The notes under the pieces are model-generated. The model searched no databases. It was given only the letters and a program-made list of their open reading frames with translations, and was not told where the DNA came from. The translations under genes and the position numbers were made by a program. DNA of 64,000 nt from Nitrobacter sp. NHB1 (GTDB taxonomy: Bacteria; Pseudomonadota; Alphaproteobacteria; Rhizobiales; Xanthobacteraceae), in contig NZ_JBAMDA010000001.1 in NCBI RefSeq assembly GCF_036964665.1, forward strand, positions 1,488,001-1,552,000, written 5' to 3'. Positions 26,601 through 33,777 of the stretch are shown here, in pieces (position 1 is the stretch's first letter; every line of letters begins with the position of its first letter).

Positions 26601-27194
26601 ATAAAGCACCTCGTTGGTCGCGAGCAGCGGCACGCTGGCGGCGGCCGCGATGCGATCAAGCCGTGCAAGACGGCGCCGGTCGTCGCCGCGATAGAGCAGG
26701 CTTGCCGCGAGCCAGACGCCATCCGCGTGGCTCTGCCGCAGCTGGTCCAGCACCATCAGTGCGGTCGTCGCCTCAAAGCGATGCGGCAAGGTCAGCACGA
26801 GAAGCTGTCCTTCCGAAAACTCCCGCAGGTCATCCAGCCCCAGATGACATCCGCCCTTCTCCGCCGCCCGCTTGCCGCGCGTCAGCAATCGGCACAGTCG
26901 GCCATAGGCAGCACGATCGCGAGGGTAGACGAGGATATCCGGCGTTCCATCGATGAAACCGAGCCGCGAGCCGATCAGCAGCCGCGGCTTGGAGCGAAGT
27001 TCGGGATTTCCCAGCTCTGCATAAGCACGCACCACGCCGGCAAGCGTATTGCGGTCGGCAATGCCGATGATGGGCAGCCGCAGTTCGCTCGCCTGCTGGA
27101 CATACTCCTGCGGATGCGACCCGCCATGCAGAAACGAGAAATTGGTGGCGATGCCGATTTCTGCATAGGATGGAATGTCGCGCGGATACTTCAT
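23664..27194 (-). CDS. dnaE2: Error-prone DNA polymerase DnaE2 (ImuC)
   Basis: Translesion C-family polymerase of the SOS mutasome, acting with ImuA and ImuB at blocked forks. 1176 residues: N-terminal PHP domain (YAEIGIATNFSFLHGGSHP), palm with the catalytic PPDIDVDFEH Asp residues, fingers, and a C-terminal OB-fold region (EDETGIANIVVWPKIM). ATG 27194 overlaps the imuB stop by four bases (ATGA), indicating translational coupling. Unusual: residues about 865-899 are encoded by an in-frame palindromic repeat (24500-24602) inserted between the GFRQIDGF and DRIVAARRRR conserved segments. The frame stays open across it. Confidence 0.94.
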   Translation of the reverse strand: MKYPRDIPSYAEIGIATNFSFLHGGSHPQEYVQQASELRLPIIGIADRNTLAGVVRAYAELGNPELRSKPRLLIGSRLGFIDGTPDILVYPRDRAAYGRLCRLLTRGKRAAEKGGCHLGLDDLREFSEGQLLVLTLPHRFEATTALMVLDQLRQSHADGVWLAASLLYRGDDRRRLARLDRIAAAASVPLLATNEVLYHHPARRPLQDVLTCIREKATVHTIGRKLEANAERHLKPAHEMARLFRDIPEAVAETMTFASRIAFTLDQLKYQYPDEPVPPGKTAQRHLEDLTWAGAHKYFPVRIPPKTRKVLHKELRLIRQLNYAHYFLTVHDIVQWAREQNILCQGRGSAANSAVCYVLGITAVNPAETDLLFERFISKERLEPPDIDVDFEHSRREEVMQYVYRRYGRHRAAIIATVIHYRPRSAIRDVGKALGLTEDVTAALADTVWGSWGDGVSDMQIRQAGFDPQTPMVRRAVALATELIGFPRHLSQHVGGYVLTQDRLDTYVPIGNAAMDDRTFIEWDKDDVDAMRMMKVDVLALGMLTCIRKCFDLIAGHKGKRWELATIPREQREVYDMLCKGESLGVFQVESRAQMNMLPRLKPRTFYDLVIEVAIVRPGPIQGDMVHPYLKRRAMKPEDIDYPYPKGGDRNELRNVLHKTLGVPLFQEQAMRIAIEAAKFTSQEANGLRRAMATFRNVGTIGTFQEKMVNSMIVRGYDPVFAKNCFEQIKGFGSYGFPESHAASFAQLVYVSSWLKRFHPDAFCCGLLNSQPMGFYAPAQIVGDARKNDVEVRPIDVSFSYSQNTLEERAGRHHAVRLGFRQIDGFKWTDKDEAKLKQDQAKRREEGANHNDLPDSVLAMGAALFPPPLWGRVREGGELQVQCLRYPPLHLSPTRGERAGSARVETPDDWGDRIVAARRRRRFTSIEDLARDTKLPKRALILLADADAFRSLGLDRRAALWAVRRLPDDVPLPLFESAIARELPDEHAAPLPVMPLPEQVVADYQTVRLSLKGHPMEFLRAMLTRERVVSCAEVCHANDKRSVKCAGVVLVRQRPGSAKGVVFMTLEDETGIANIVVWPKIMARYRKEVMGARLIEVEGTIQSSPEQVVHLVASKLTDRSTELMGLANDALVSRHPPPAAPAEPLNDDRRDHPDNPAQRIRHPRDVRILPRSRDFH
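24500..24602. repeat. Palindromic repeat inserted in-frame within dnaE2
   Basis: Two arms, 24500-24540 and 24561-24601, are inverted copies containing CCCCCCTTGTGGGGGAG and an adjacent GAGGGGGGT block, separated by about 20 bases. Composition (C and G runs) is unlike the surrounding coding sequence. The unit keeps the dnaE2 frame open and encodes a PPPLWGRVREGG...LSPTRGE peptide. This resembles genome-wide palindromic repeats that also occur between genes. Confidence 0.85.
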
Positions 27195-28795
27195 GCGAAC
27201 AGCCCGTGCACGAACCATCTTGGCGGCACGGCGCCGCCGCCCTCACCGGCCACTTCGCCATAAAGACCGTCGCGATAGAGCCAGAACCGCAATCCGGTTT
27301 CGTCCTCGACGCGAAAGTAATCCCGCGTCGGCCTCGCCTCCTGCGTCCGCCACCACTCCATCGCGATGCGTTCGGGGCCTTCGGCACGAACCACCGTATG
27401 GGTTGCGCGTCGCCAGATGAAATGACGCGGCGGCTTGTCGGGCACCTCCGCCATCGTCACCTCGATCGGCTCCGGCCGTGCGAACATGCGCAACGGCCGC
27501 AGCGGCGGCTCGCTCTCGATATGTGCAGGCCATTCGGCAAGCATTGCCGCCGCAAGATTCTGCTGCGCGGGCAATGAGAGCGCCGCACGTTCCGGGATAT
27601 GCGAGTCCTGCGGCAGGTGCACGACGACGCGATGGCTGCCGATACGCGCGGCAATACGGTCGATCAGCGCCGCTACCTCGTCGTTGTCCCGGACATGCGC
27701 ATCGAGGTCGCGCTGTTCCTGCACCACGGGCTCGGTGCGCACGGCGGACAGGCGAACCAGATCGAAGCCGAAGCCGGGATCGAGCGGATCGGCCAGCGCG
27801 TCGAGCCGCTCGCGGAACAGGCGGTCGACGATCTCGCCGCGCGTGACCGGACGGCCTGTTTCCACCGCGATGACGCGCACCGCGCCGTCGGTACGGAAAA
27901 AACTCGCTTCCAGCCGCCGCGCGCCCTTGCCCTGTTTTTCCATTGCGACAATGAGCGTGCGCGCAAGGCTCGCCAGTGTCATCGCGATCGTGCCGTCGGT
28001 CGCGATCGGCTCGGCAAACCGCTTCTCGACGATATAATCCGGCAGCGGTTTGCGTGGGTTAATCGGCGCATCGCTTTGCCCCAACGCCTGCTCCAGAAGC
28101 GCGGTAAAAGCTGCGCCGAAACGCGCCGCGATCTCGTGGCGGCCGCGCGCGGCAACATCGCCGATGGTTTTCAGCCCGGCGCGGCGCAGCCCGCGCGTGA
28201 TCGCGTCATCCGTGCCGAGCGTGAACACCGGCAGCGGCGCGACGGCCTCCAGCTCCTCGCCGGGAGGGACAATCCGGCCATGGGCATGGCGCGTCAGCGC
28301 CCGCGCGCAGGCCGGCGTGCCGGCAATGGCCGCGCTGACAACAAAGCCCTGCCGCGTCAGCGCGCCGCACAGCGCGTTCATCAGCGCGGCCTCGCCGCCG
28401 AACAGATGTGCGCAGCCGGTGATATCCAAGAGCAGACCGTATGGCGGATCGAGCGCCACCAGCGGCGTGAAGCGGTCGCACCAGTCGGCGATGCCGTTTA
28501 GGATTTTGGCGTCGGCGGCATCATTGGCATCGAACACGGCGATGCCGGGACAGATCGCGCGGGCATTGGCCAGCGGCAAGCCGACCGCGAGATTGAGGCG
28601 CGCGGCCGCGTCATCCAGCGCGGCGATGACCAGCGCGTTGTTTTGCTTGGCGACGACGATGCAGGGTCGGTCGCTATCCGGTCCGCCGCAGCGGAACGAC
28701 TTGCGCCGGATGCGGTCGGTCGGCAGGCGCGGCAGCCACAGGCTGAGGATGCGTCTTCGGGCTATGGCACGAGACGTCACGGAAGCGGCACTCAT
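27191..28795 (-). CDS. imuB: Mutasome protein ImuB (inactive Y-family polymerase homologue)
   Basis: Adaptor that links the beta clamp to ImuA and DnaE2 during SOS mutagenesis. 534 residues. The N-terminal Y-family-like domain starts after RRRILSLWLPRLPTDR, with DITGCAHLFGGEAAL and a helix-hairpin-helix-type GLKTIGDVAARGRHEIAARF. The acidic residues of active Y-family enzymes are not conserved, as is known for ImuB. The start is uncertain: ATG 28795 overlaps the imuA 3' end by 122 bases, but no in-frame ATG nearer to the conserved region exists. The stop overlaps the dnaE2 start. Confidence 0.88.
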   Translation of the reverse strand: MSAASVTSRAIARRRILSLWLPRLPTDRIRRKSFRCGGPDSDRPCIVVAKQNNALVIAALDDAAARLNLAVGLPLANARAICPGIAVFDANDAADAKILNGIADWCDRFTPLVALDPPYGLLLDITGCAHLFGGEAALMNALCGALTRQGFVVSAAIAGTPACARALTRHAHGRIVPPGEELEAVAPLPVFTLGTDDAITRGLRRAGLKTIGDVAARGRHEIAARFGAAFTALLEQALGQSDAPINPRKPLPDYIVEKRFAEPIATDGTIAMTLASLARTLIVAMEKQGKGARRLEASFFRTDGAVRVIAVETGRPVTRGEIVDRLFRERLDALADPLDPGFGFDLVRLSAVRTEPVVQEQRDLDAHVRDNDEVAALIDRIAARIGSHRVVVHLPQDSHIPERAALSLPAQQNLAAAMLAEWPAHIESEPPLRPLRMFARPEPIEVTMAEVPDKPPRHFIWRRATHTVVRAEGPERIAMEWWRTQEARPTRDYFRVEDETGLRFWLYRDGLYGEVAGEGGGAVPPRWFVHGLFA

Positions 28796-29510
28796 CACAC
28801 ATCCATTCCATGATCCACTGGCCGGTCTGGCCATGACGATTACGGACAAGCCGTGTTTCGAGCACGGGTGCGCCCCATGCCTGCCACGCCGCACCCGGCG
28901 GCGAGCGCGCCGGGCGCACGATCCACCGTGTCTCCGCCGTAGAAGGCAGCGGCGGCGCCGCCACCCGCAGCAGCAACCCGGTGACGCCGGAGCCACGCGC
29001 CGCCAGCGTCAGCCTGCGGCTGGCGACGAGATCGAACAGACGCGTCTCGCCCCAGATCTCCATGACCACGGCGCCGAGCGCATCGCAGGCCAGCGCATCG
29101 GCCGCTGTCCGCAACGCGCTTTCCACGTCGGGCGTATGCACCATCACCAGCCGGCGCGGGTCGAGACCGAGTTCGTGCCATCCGTGCATCGACAGCGCAC
29201 CGGATTCGCGCGCGGCAAAATCCTGCCGTACCCAGAGCATCGGCCGATCCTTGCCGACACGCTGCGCGAGACCTGCGATGAATCCGGTTGCCGCCGCGCT
29301 GTGCCGTCCTTCCGCGAACACCTCATGCACGGCGCCGCGCGCAAGCCCGCCCTGCAGCACGGTATCCGCCTCATCATGACCGAGCGCCGCCCGGCCCGGC
29401 GAGCCACTGTTGCGACCGGCTTCGATCCGCGCGATGCAGTCGCGAAGGCGCGCAAGCGTGCTTGCTGCGCATGATCCGCCAAAGTGTGAGCGGTTTGGCG
29501 AAAAGATCAT
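28674..29510 (-). CDS. imuA: Mutasome protein ImuA
   Basis: SOS-induced partner of ImuB and DnaE2, distantly related to RecA/SulA. About 278 residues. Family features seen: LARGAVHEVFAEGRHSAAATGF, GKDRPMLWVRQDFAARESGALSMHG (Walker-B-like region) and LGAVVMEIWGETRLFDLVASRRL. The start is ambiguous: ATG at 29510 and 29516 both lie in a stretch that looks like a dispersed-repeat fragment (29500-29575), so the conserved protein may begin near the LARLRDCIARIE helix, perhaps from a non-ATG codon. First gene of the imuA-imuB-dnaE2 operon, with a LexA box about 125 bases upstream. Confidence 0.86.
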   Translation of the reverse strand: MIFSPNRSHFGGSCAASTLARLRDCIARIEAGRNSGSPGRAALGHDEADTVLQGGLARGAVHEVFAEGRHSAAATGFIAGLAQRVGKDRPMLWVRQDFAARESGALSMHGWHELGLDPRRLVMVHTPDVESALRTAADALACDALGAVVMEIWGETRLFDLVASRRLTLAARGSGVTGLLLRVAAPPLPSTAETRWIVRPARSPPGAAWQAWGAPVLETRLVRNRHGQTGQWIMEWMCDECRFRDVSCHSPKTHPQPVAAAPADRPHPAQVVPLRRTG

Positions 29511-29633
29511 GAGCATTCTCAATATTTTAGAGCCACGCAAAGCCGGAATCCGCTTTTGCCGATCGCGCTCTAGCCAGGCGCCGCTCCTTCGTTAGATTTG
29601 CCGTCGCGAAGAGAACCCGTAGTCGACTTATTT

Positions 29634-29648
29634 GTTCATGTTATGTTC
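29634..29648 (-). promoter_or_regulatory. LexA (SOS) operator of imuA-imuB-dnaE2
   Basis: GTTCATGTTATGTTC is an exact match to the alphaproteobacterial LexA box GTTC-N7-GTTC. The second GTTC also pairs with GAAC ten bases on (GTTCTATATAGAAC, 29645-29658). It is the only such box noted near the operon and lies about 125 bases upstream of the imuA start, which implies a leader of some length. The rest of 29517-29854 holds no recognised gene. Confidence 0.88.
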
Positions 29649-29854
29649 TATATAGAACCAAAAGGCCGCAACGAGTCAACCGGCTTTTCGCGCGTGATTT
29701 TCGTTCACGAATCTGCTCACGAATCCAATGATATCGACGGAACGCTCGTCGGAGATTTCACCCGCAAAACCACACAAGGCGGCGTGGATGACCACATAAG
29801 CAGATCGACCACCACCGGCGGCAACGGCCACCGATGATGGCCTTCCCAAAAGAT

Positions 29855-30358
29855 TCAAGCCGCCAATGCCTCGGAGTTGACACCGGCCTCCGCGAGCGCC
29901 GTCAAATCCTTGTCGGTCTTGCGCTCCTGCTGAAGCGTTTCATCGATAAGCCTGACGGCATCCTTCATGCCGAGCCTGGCCGCCCACGCCTTCATGGTTC
30001 CGTAGCGCGCTATTTCGTAGTGTTCCACCGCTTGCGCCGCCGCGAGAAGGCCCGCGTCCAGCGCCTCAGTGCCCTTGTATTCGTCCATGACCTCCTTGCC
30101 TTCGTCCAGGATGCCGAGGATGGCATCGCAGGTCTTGCCCTTGGCCGGTTTGTCGATCAGGTCGAAAACCTGTTCCAGGCGCTCGATCTGACCTTCGGTC
30201 TCGTCATGGTGTTTTTCGAAGGCCGCCCGCAATTTAGCGGACGTTGCCGCCTTCGCCATCCTGGGCAGAGCCTTGAGGATCTGCTTTTCGGCGAAGTACA
30301 TGTCCTTGAGCTGATCAAGGAACAGGTCGTGGAGATCCTTCTCTTTCGCAGCGCTCAT
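29855..30358 (-). CDS. Ferritin-like DUF892 stress protein (YciF/YciE-like)
   Basis: 167-residue four-helix ferritin-like protein of the DUF892 family. Seen: LHDLFLDQLKDMYFAEKQIL, a FEKHHDETEGQIERL helix with candidate metal ligands, and AVEHYEIARYGTMKAWAA with the third/fourth helix Glu-His pair. These proteins are induced by general stress in many bacteria; their exact chemistry is unknown. ATG 30358 follows GTGAGG. The frame continues upstream into M20 antisense sequence without similarity. An exact EcfG-type promoter lies 35 bases upstream. Confidence 0.92.
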   Translation of the reverse strand: MSAAKEKDLHDLFLDQLKDMYFAEKQILKALPRMAKAATSAKLRAAFEKHHDETEGQIERLEQVFDLIDKPAKGKTCDAILGILDEGKEVMDEYKGTEALDAGLLAAAQAVEHYEIARYGTMKAWAARLGMKDAVRLIDETLQQERKTDKDLTALAEAGVNSEALAA

Positions 30359-30392
30359 TGTAGCCTCACGTGGTTGGAGGAAACCGCTTCCT

Positions 30393-30417
30393 AACGCGAC
30401 GTGAGGAGCTATGTTCC
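30393..30417 (-). promoter_or_regulatory. EcfG-type general stress promoter of the DUF892 gene
   Basis: On the minus strand GGAAC (30417-30413), 16 bases, then CGTT (30396-30393): an exact match to the alphaproteobacterial EcfG/SigT consensus GGAAC-N16/17-CGTT. The CGTT ends 34 bases before the ATG, normal for a promoter. DUF892 genes are frequent members of that regulon. Confidence 0.85.
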
Positions 30418-30440
30418 TGGCGCTGCAACAGCGTGACCGC

Positions 30441-31613
30441 TCAGGCAGCCAGCGTGGTCTCGACCAGCCTGATCCAGTACGAGGTGCCGTAGACGATGGC
30501 GTCGTCGTTGAAGTTGTAGGCGGGATGATGCAGGCCGGCGCTGTCGCCGTTGCCGACGAAGATGAAGGCGCCCGGCCGGGCTTCCAGCATGTAGGCAAAA
30601 TCCTCCGCGCCCATCATCGGCGGCGTGTCCTGCACATTGTCGTCGCCGGCGATCTCCTTCGCGATCCTGATCGCGGTTTCGGTCTGCGCGGCGTGATTGA
30701 GCGTGACCGGATAGCCGCGCCTGAACTTGACATCGATCCTGGTTCCGGTGGTCTGCGCCACGCCGGCGGCGACCTCGCGAATCCGCTTCTCCACCAGGTC
30801 GCGCACGTCGACCTTCAGGGTGCGGACGGTGCCGCGCAGTTCGACGGTCTGCGGAATGACGTTGCGGGTGTTGCCGGCGTGGAACACGCACACCGAGATC
30901 ACGGCGGATTCCAGCGGATCGACATTGCGCGACACGATCGATTGCAGGGCAACGACAAGCTGCGCGCCGGCCAGCACCGGATCGATGCACAGATGCGGCC
31001 GCGCGGCGTGGCCGCCGTGGCCCTCGATCCTGAAATCGACGGCGTCGGTCGCCGCCATGATCGGACCCGGCCGGATGGCGAAGGAGCCGAGCGGGATGCC
31101 GGGGACGTTATGCATACCGTAGACCTGCTCGATCCCGAAACGGTCCATCAAACCGTCCTTGATCATCGCCGCAGCACCGGCGCCGCCCTCCTCCGCCGGC
31201 TGGAAGATCACGACCGCCTCCCCAGTGAAATTCCGCGTCTCCGCGAGATAGCGCGCGGCGCCGAGCAGCATCGCGGTGTGGCCGTCATGGCCGCAGGCGT
31301 GCATCTTGCCGGGCGTCTTTGAGGCATAAGACAGGTTGGTTGCCTCTTGAATCGGCAGCGCATCCATATCGGCGCGCAGGCCGATCACCTTGACCTCGCC
31401 GTCGCCGGCCGGCTTCCTGCCCTTGATGACGCCGACGACGCCGGTCCTGCCGAGCCCGATCGCGACCTCGTCACAGCCGAACTGCCGCAGACGGTCCGCC
31501 ACGAACGCCGCGGTGCGATGCACGTCGTACAGCAACTCCGGATGCTGGTGGATATCCCGGCGCCAGCCAGCGATATCGGATTGCAGATCGGCAACGCGGT
31601 TGACGATGGGCAT
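30441..31613 (-). CDS. M20 family amidohydrolase (hippurate hydrolase-like)
   Basis: Di-zinc amidohydrolase of 390 residues that cleaves N-acyl amino acids or similar amides. Metal-binding motifs seen: MHACGHDGHTAML (Cys/His), FQPAEEGGAGA (catalytic Glu pair) and PPMMGAEDFAYML. The Cys of HACGHDGH marks the HipO/AmaA/IAA-amino-acid hydrolase subgroup. Hippurate, N-acetyl-amino acids or indoleacetyl-amino acids are possible substrates; context does not decide. ATG at 31613. Same strand as the DUF892 gene, which has its own EcfG promoter between them. Confidence 0.9.
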   Translation of the reverse strand: MPIVNRVADLQSDIAGWRRDIHQHPELLYDVHRTAAFVADRLRQFGCDEVAIGLGRTGVVGVIKGRKPAGDGEVKVIGLRADMDALPIQEATNLSYASKTPGKMHACGHDGHTAMLLGAARYLAETRNFTGEAVVIFQPAEEGGAGAAAMIKDGLMDRFGIEQVYGMHNVPGIPLGSFAIRPGPIMAATDAVDFRIEGHGGHAARPHLCIDPVLAGAQLVVALQSIVSRNVDPLESAVISVCVFHAGNTRNVIPQTVELRGTVRTLKVDVRDLVEKRIREVAAGVAQTTGTRIDVKFRRGYPVTLNHAAQTETAIRIAKEIAGDDNVQDTPPMMGAEDFAYMLEARPGAFIFVGNGDSAGLHHPAYNFNDDAIVYGTSYWIRLVETTLAA

Positions 31614-31850
31614 GGCGGGGTTCCGGGTTGGCCGAGACTGAAGTTCTCTCTAACGAACTTCGGAATCGAAACACTACCATGACGCGATAAGCGACCCAAT
31701 ATGCTGATTTTGCTGGATATCGACCCGGAACCGGGCAGCCGGGCATGACGACGCCATGGCGGTCGCGGACCGCCCTCAAAGCGCGCGGGAATAAATCCGC
31801 ACAGTCCCCGATCAGGTCTGCGTGCCCAATGACGGGCCTGGAGACCTCCG

Positions 31851-32792
31851 ATGAGCCACGACCACAATCACGATGGCGACGGCGTCAGCCGGCGCAAGGT
31901 GCTGGAATGCATGACCTGGGCAGGCACGGGCGTGCTCTGGACCATTGCCGGCGGCGTGCCGCGATCCCTCGGCCTCGTCGGATCGGCACGGGCGGCGGAA
32001 GCGTCCGCCCTCACCTTCCTGCAGATCAGCGACAGCCATATCGGCTTCGACAAGGCCGCCAACCCTCACGCGCTCGCCACGCTTGAGGAGGCGATCGGCA
32101 AGATTAAGACGCTGCCGGTGAAGCCTTCCTTCATGATCCATACCGGCGATATCTCACATTTGTCGAAAGCCTCCGAATTCGACGACGCGGAGCGCATCAT
32201 CTCGCAATCGCGGCTCGACGTGCACTACGTTCCGGGCGAGCACGACTTCATCGACGAGGAAGTCAAGCTGTACCGCGAACGCTACGGCCGCGGCACCAAG
32301 GGCGCGGGCTGGTATTCCTTCGACGCCAACGGCGTGCACTTCATCGGCCTCGTCAATGTCGTCGACCTCAAGGCCGGAGGTCTCGGCAATCTCGGCGCCG
32401 AGCAACTGGCGTGGCTCGCCGACGATCTGAAAGGTCGCTCCAACTCCCAGCCGATCGTGGTGTTCGCGCATATTCCGTTATGGAGCGTATATCCGCCCTG
32501 GGGCTGGGGCACCGAGGATGGCGCGCGGGCGCTTGACCTGCTCAAGGGTTTCGGCTCGGTGACCGTGCTCAACGGCCACATCCACCAGGTGATGCAGAAG
32601 GTCGAAGGCAACGTCACCTTCCATACCGCGCGCTCGACCGCCTTCCCGCAGCCCGCGCCGGACACCGCGCCCTCACCCGGGCCGATGAAGGTCGCCGACG
32701 ACAAGCTGCGCAGTCTGCTCGGCACCGCCAGCATCATCTTCAAACCCGGCGAACAACGTCTCGCGATCATCGATACGCCGCTGCAAGGCTAA
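31851..32792 (+). CDS. TAT-exported metallophosphoesterase
   Basis: 313-residue calcineurin-like phosphoesterase with a twin-arginine signal (GVSRRKVLECMTWAGTGVLW, AXA cleavage near residue 50). Metal motifs: ISDSHIG, HTGDISH, PGEHDF (usually GNHD/E), FAHIPLW and NGHIHQ. The periplasmic location and folding before export suggest cofactor or metal loading in the cytoplasm. First gene of a unit with the cupredoxin (12 bases downstream), an ECF sigma factor and an anti-sigma factor. Its substrate is unknown. Confidence 0.87.
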   Translation: MSHDHNHDGDGVSRRKVLECMTWAGTGVLWTIAGGVPRSLGLVGSARAAEASALTFLQISDSHIGFDKAANPHALATLEEAIGKIKTLPVKPSFMIHTGDISHLSKASEFDDAERIISQSRLDVHYVPGEHDFIDEEVKLYRERYGRGTKGAGWYSFDANGVHFIGLVNVVDLKAGGLGNLGAEQLAWLADDLKGRSNSQPIVVFAHIPLWSVYPPWGWGTEDGARALDLLKGFGSVTVLNGHIHQVMQKVEGNVTFHTARSTAFPQPAPDTAPSPGPMKVADDKLRSLLGTASIIFKPGEQRLAIIDTPLQG

Positions 32793-32804
32793 GGACGGTG
32801 AGTC

Positions 32805-33134
32805 ATGATGTTTCTGAACTTGCGCACCAGCGCATTCCGGCTTGCCGTGGCCGCCGTGATGGCGTCACAAATAACCGCTGCCCATTGCGAGGAGGTGTCG
32901 GTGACCATCGACAATTTCACCTTCGAGCCGGCGCAACTGACGGTGAAGGTCGGCACCACCGTGACGTGGACCAACCGCGACGACATTCCGCATACGGTCG
33001 TTTCGGCAGGTCAATTCCGCTCCAAGGCGCTGGATACCGACGACAAATACTCGTTCACCTTCACCGGCGCCGGCAACTACACATATTTTTGCTCGCTGCA
33101 TCCGCACATGGTGGGAACGATCAAGGTTGAGTAA
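32805..33134 (+). CDS. Periplasmic cupredoxin (amicyanin/plastocyanin-like)
   Basis: 109 residues: signal peptide (about 1-28, cleaved near AAHC-EE) and a single blue-copper domain. Copper ligands seen are His of DDIPHTVVS and the C-terminal Cys-x2-His cluster FCSLHPHMVG (Cys, His and Met). Such proteins carry electrons or copper in the periplasm. It follows the metallophosphoesterase by 12 bases, suggesting co-translation. The TTG/ATG of the sigma gene lies just downstream. No redox partner is evident nearby. Confidence 0.9.
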   Translation: MMFLNLRTSAFRLAVAAVMASQITAAHCEEVSVTIDNFTFEPAQLTVKVGTTVTWTNRDDIPHTVVSAGQFRSKALDTDDKYSFTFTGAGNYTYFCSLHPHMVGTIKVE

Positions 33135-33210
33135 CGGCCAAAAGCAAGGCATCACCTTGGGGTTCGGGCGGCGTCACGCGGCCCGAGCCCACCCGGCTGC
33201 GAACACCGCA

Positions 33211-33777
33211 ATGCTGTTTGGTTCATCAAGAGACGATCAGGCCAAAGCGCAGCGCTTTCGCGAGGCCGCGCTGCCCTACCTCGACGACGTCTACACCGTC
33301 GCGCGCTATCTCCTGCGCGACCCCGCCGACGCCGATGATGCCGTGCAGGAGTGCTATCTGCGCGCGCTGAATCATTTCGACAGTTACCGCGGACCGGCGA
33401 TGAAGCCCTGGCTGCTCGCGATCCTGCGCAATGTCTGCCATGCCGAATTCGCCCGCCGCGCCCGATCGAGCACAACGGCCATCGACGACCTGCCCGAAAG
33501 CGCCGAAGCCGCAGCCGCGCCGCTGTGGCAGGAGACCCAGGACACACCGGAAACGCAGGTGTTGCAAAAACGCGATGCGAATTCGATCCGGCGGATGATC
33601 GCGGCACTTGAGGAGCCCTTCAGAGAGACCTTCGTGCTGCGCGAAATCCAGAACCTGTCCTATCGCGAGATCGCCGAGACCGTCGGCGCGCCGGTCGGCA
33701 CCGTCATGTCTCGCCTTGCGCGGGCCCGCGCCATGCTGCGGTCGGCATGGCTCGCGGAACAGGAGCAACCCAAATGA
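33211..33777 (+). CDS. ECF-family RNA polymerase sigma factor
   Basis: 188 residues with sigma region 2 (YLDDVYTVARYLLRDPADAD, then DAVQECYLRAL) and region 4 (ALEEPFRETFVLREIQNLSY, then REIAETVGAPVGTVMSRLARAR). ATG 33211 is chosen; a TTG at 33127 overlapping the cupredoxin stop would add 28 residues without similarity. The stop overlaps the anti-sigma start by four bases (ATGA). It likely directs transcription of its own unit; the target promoter is not identified. Confidence 0.92.
   Translation: MLFGSSRDDQAKAQRFREAALPYLDDVYTVARYLLRDPADADDAVQECYLRALNHFDSYRGPAMKPWLLAILRNVCHAEFARRARSSTTAIDDLPESAEAAAAPLWQETQDTPETQVLQKRDANSIRRMIAALEEPFRETFVLREIQNLSYREIAETVGAPVGTVMSRLARARAMLRSAWLAEQEQPK

Noticed and set aside
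24645-27263. An 872-residue plus-strand open frame antisense to dnaE2
   Set aside because: It reads as Arg/His/Leu-rich sequence without family patterns and exactly mirrors the codon bias of dnaE2 on the other strand.
29598-29837. 79-residue plus-strand frame in the imuA upstream region
   Set aside because: It covers the LexA box, has no ribosome site and no family similarity.
31729-31754. GGAAC-N17-CGAC considered as an EcfG promoter of the metallophosphoesterase
   Set aside because: Two of four -10 bases differ and it lies almost 100 bases before the start; too weak to call.
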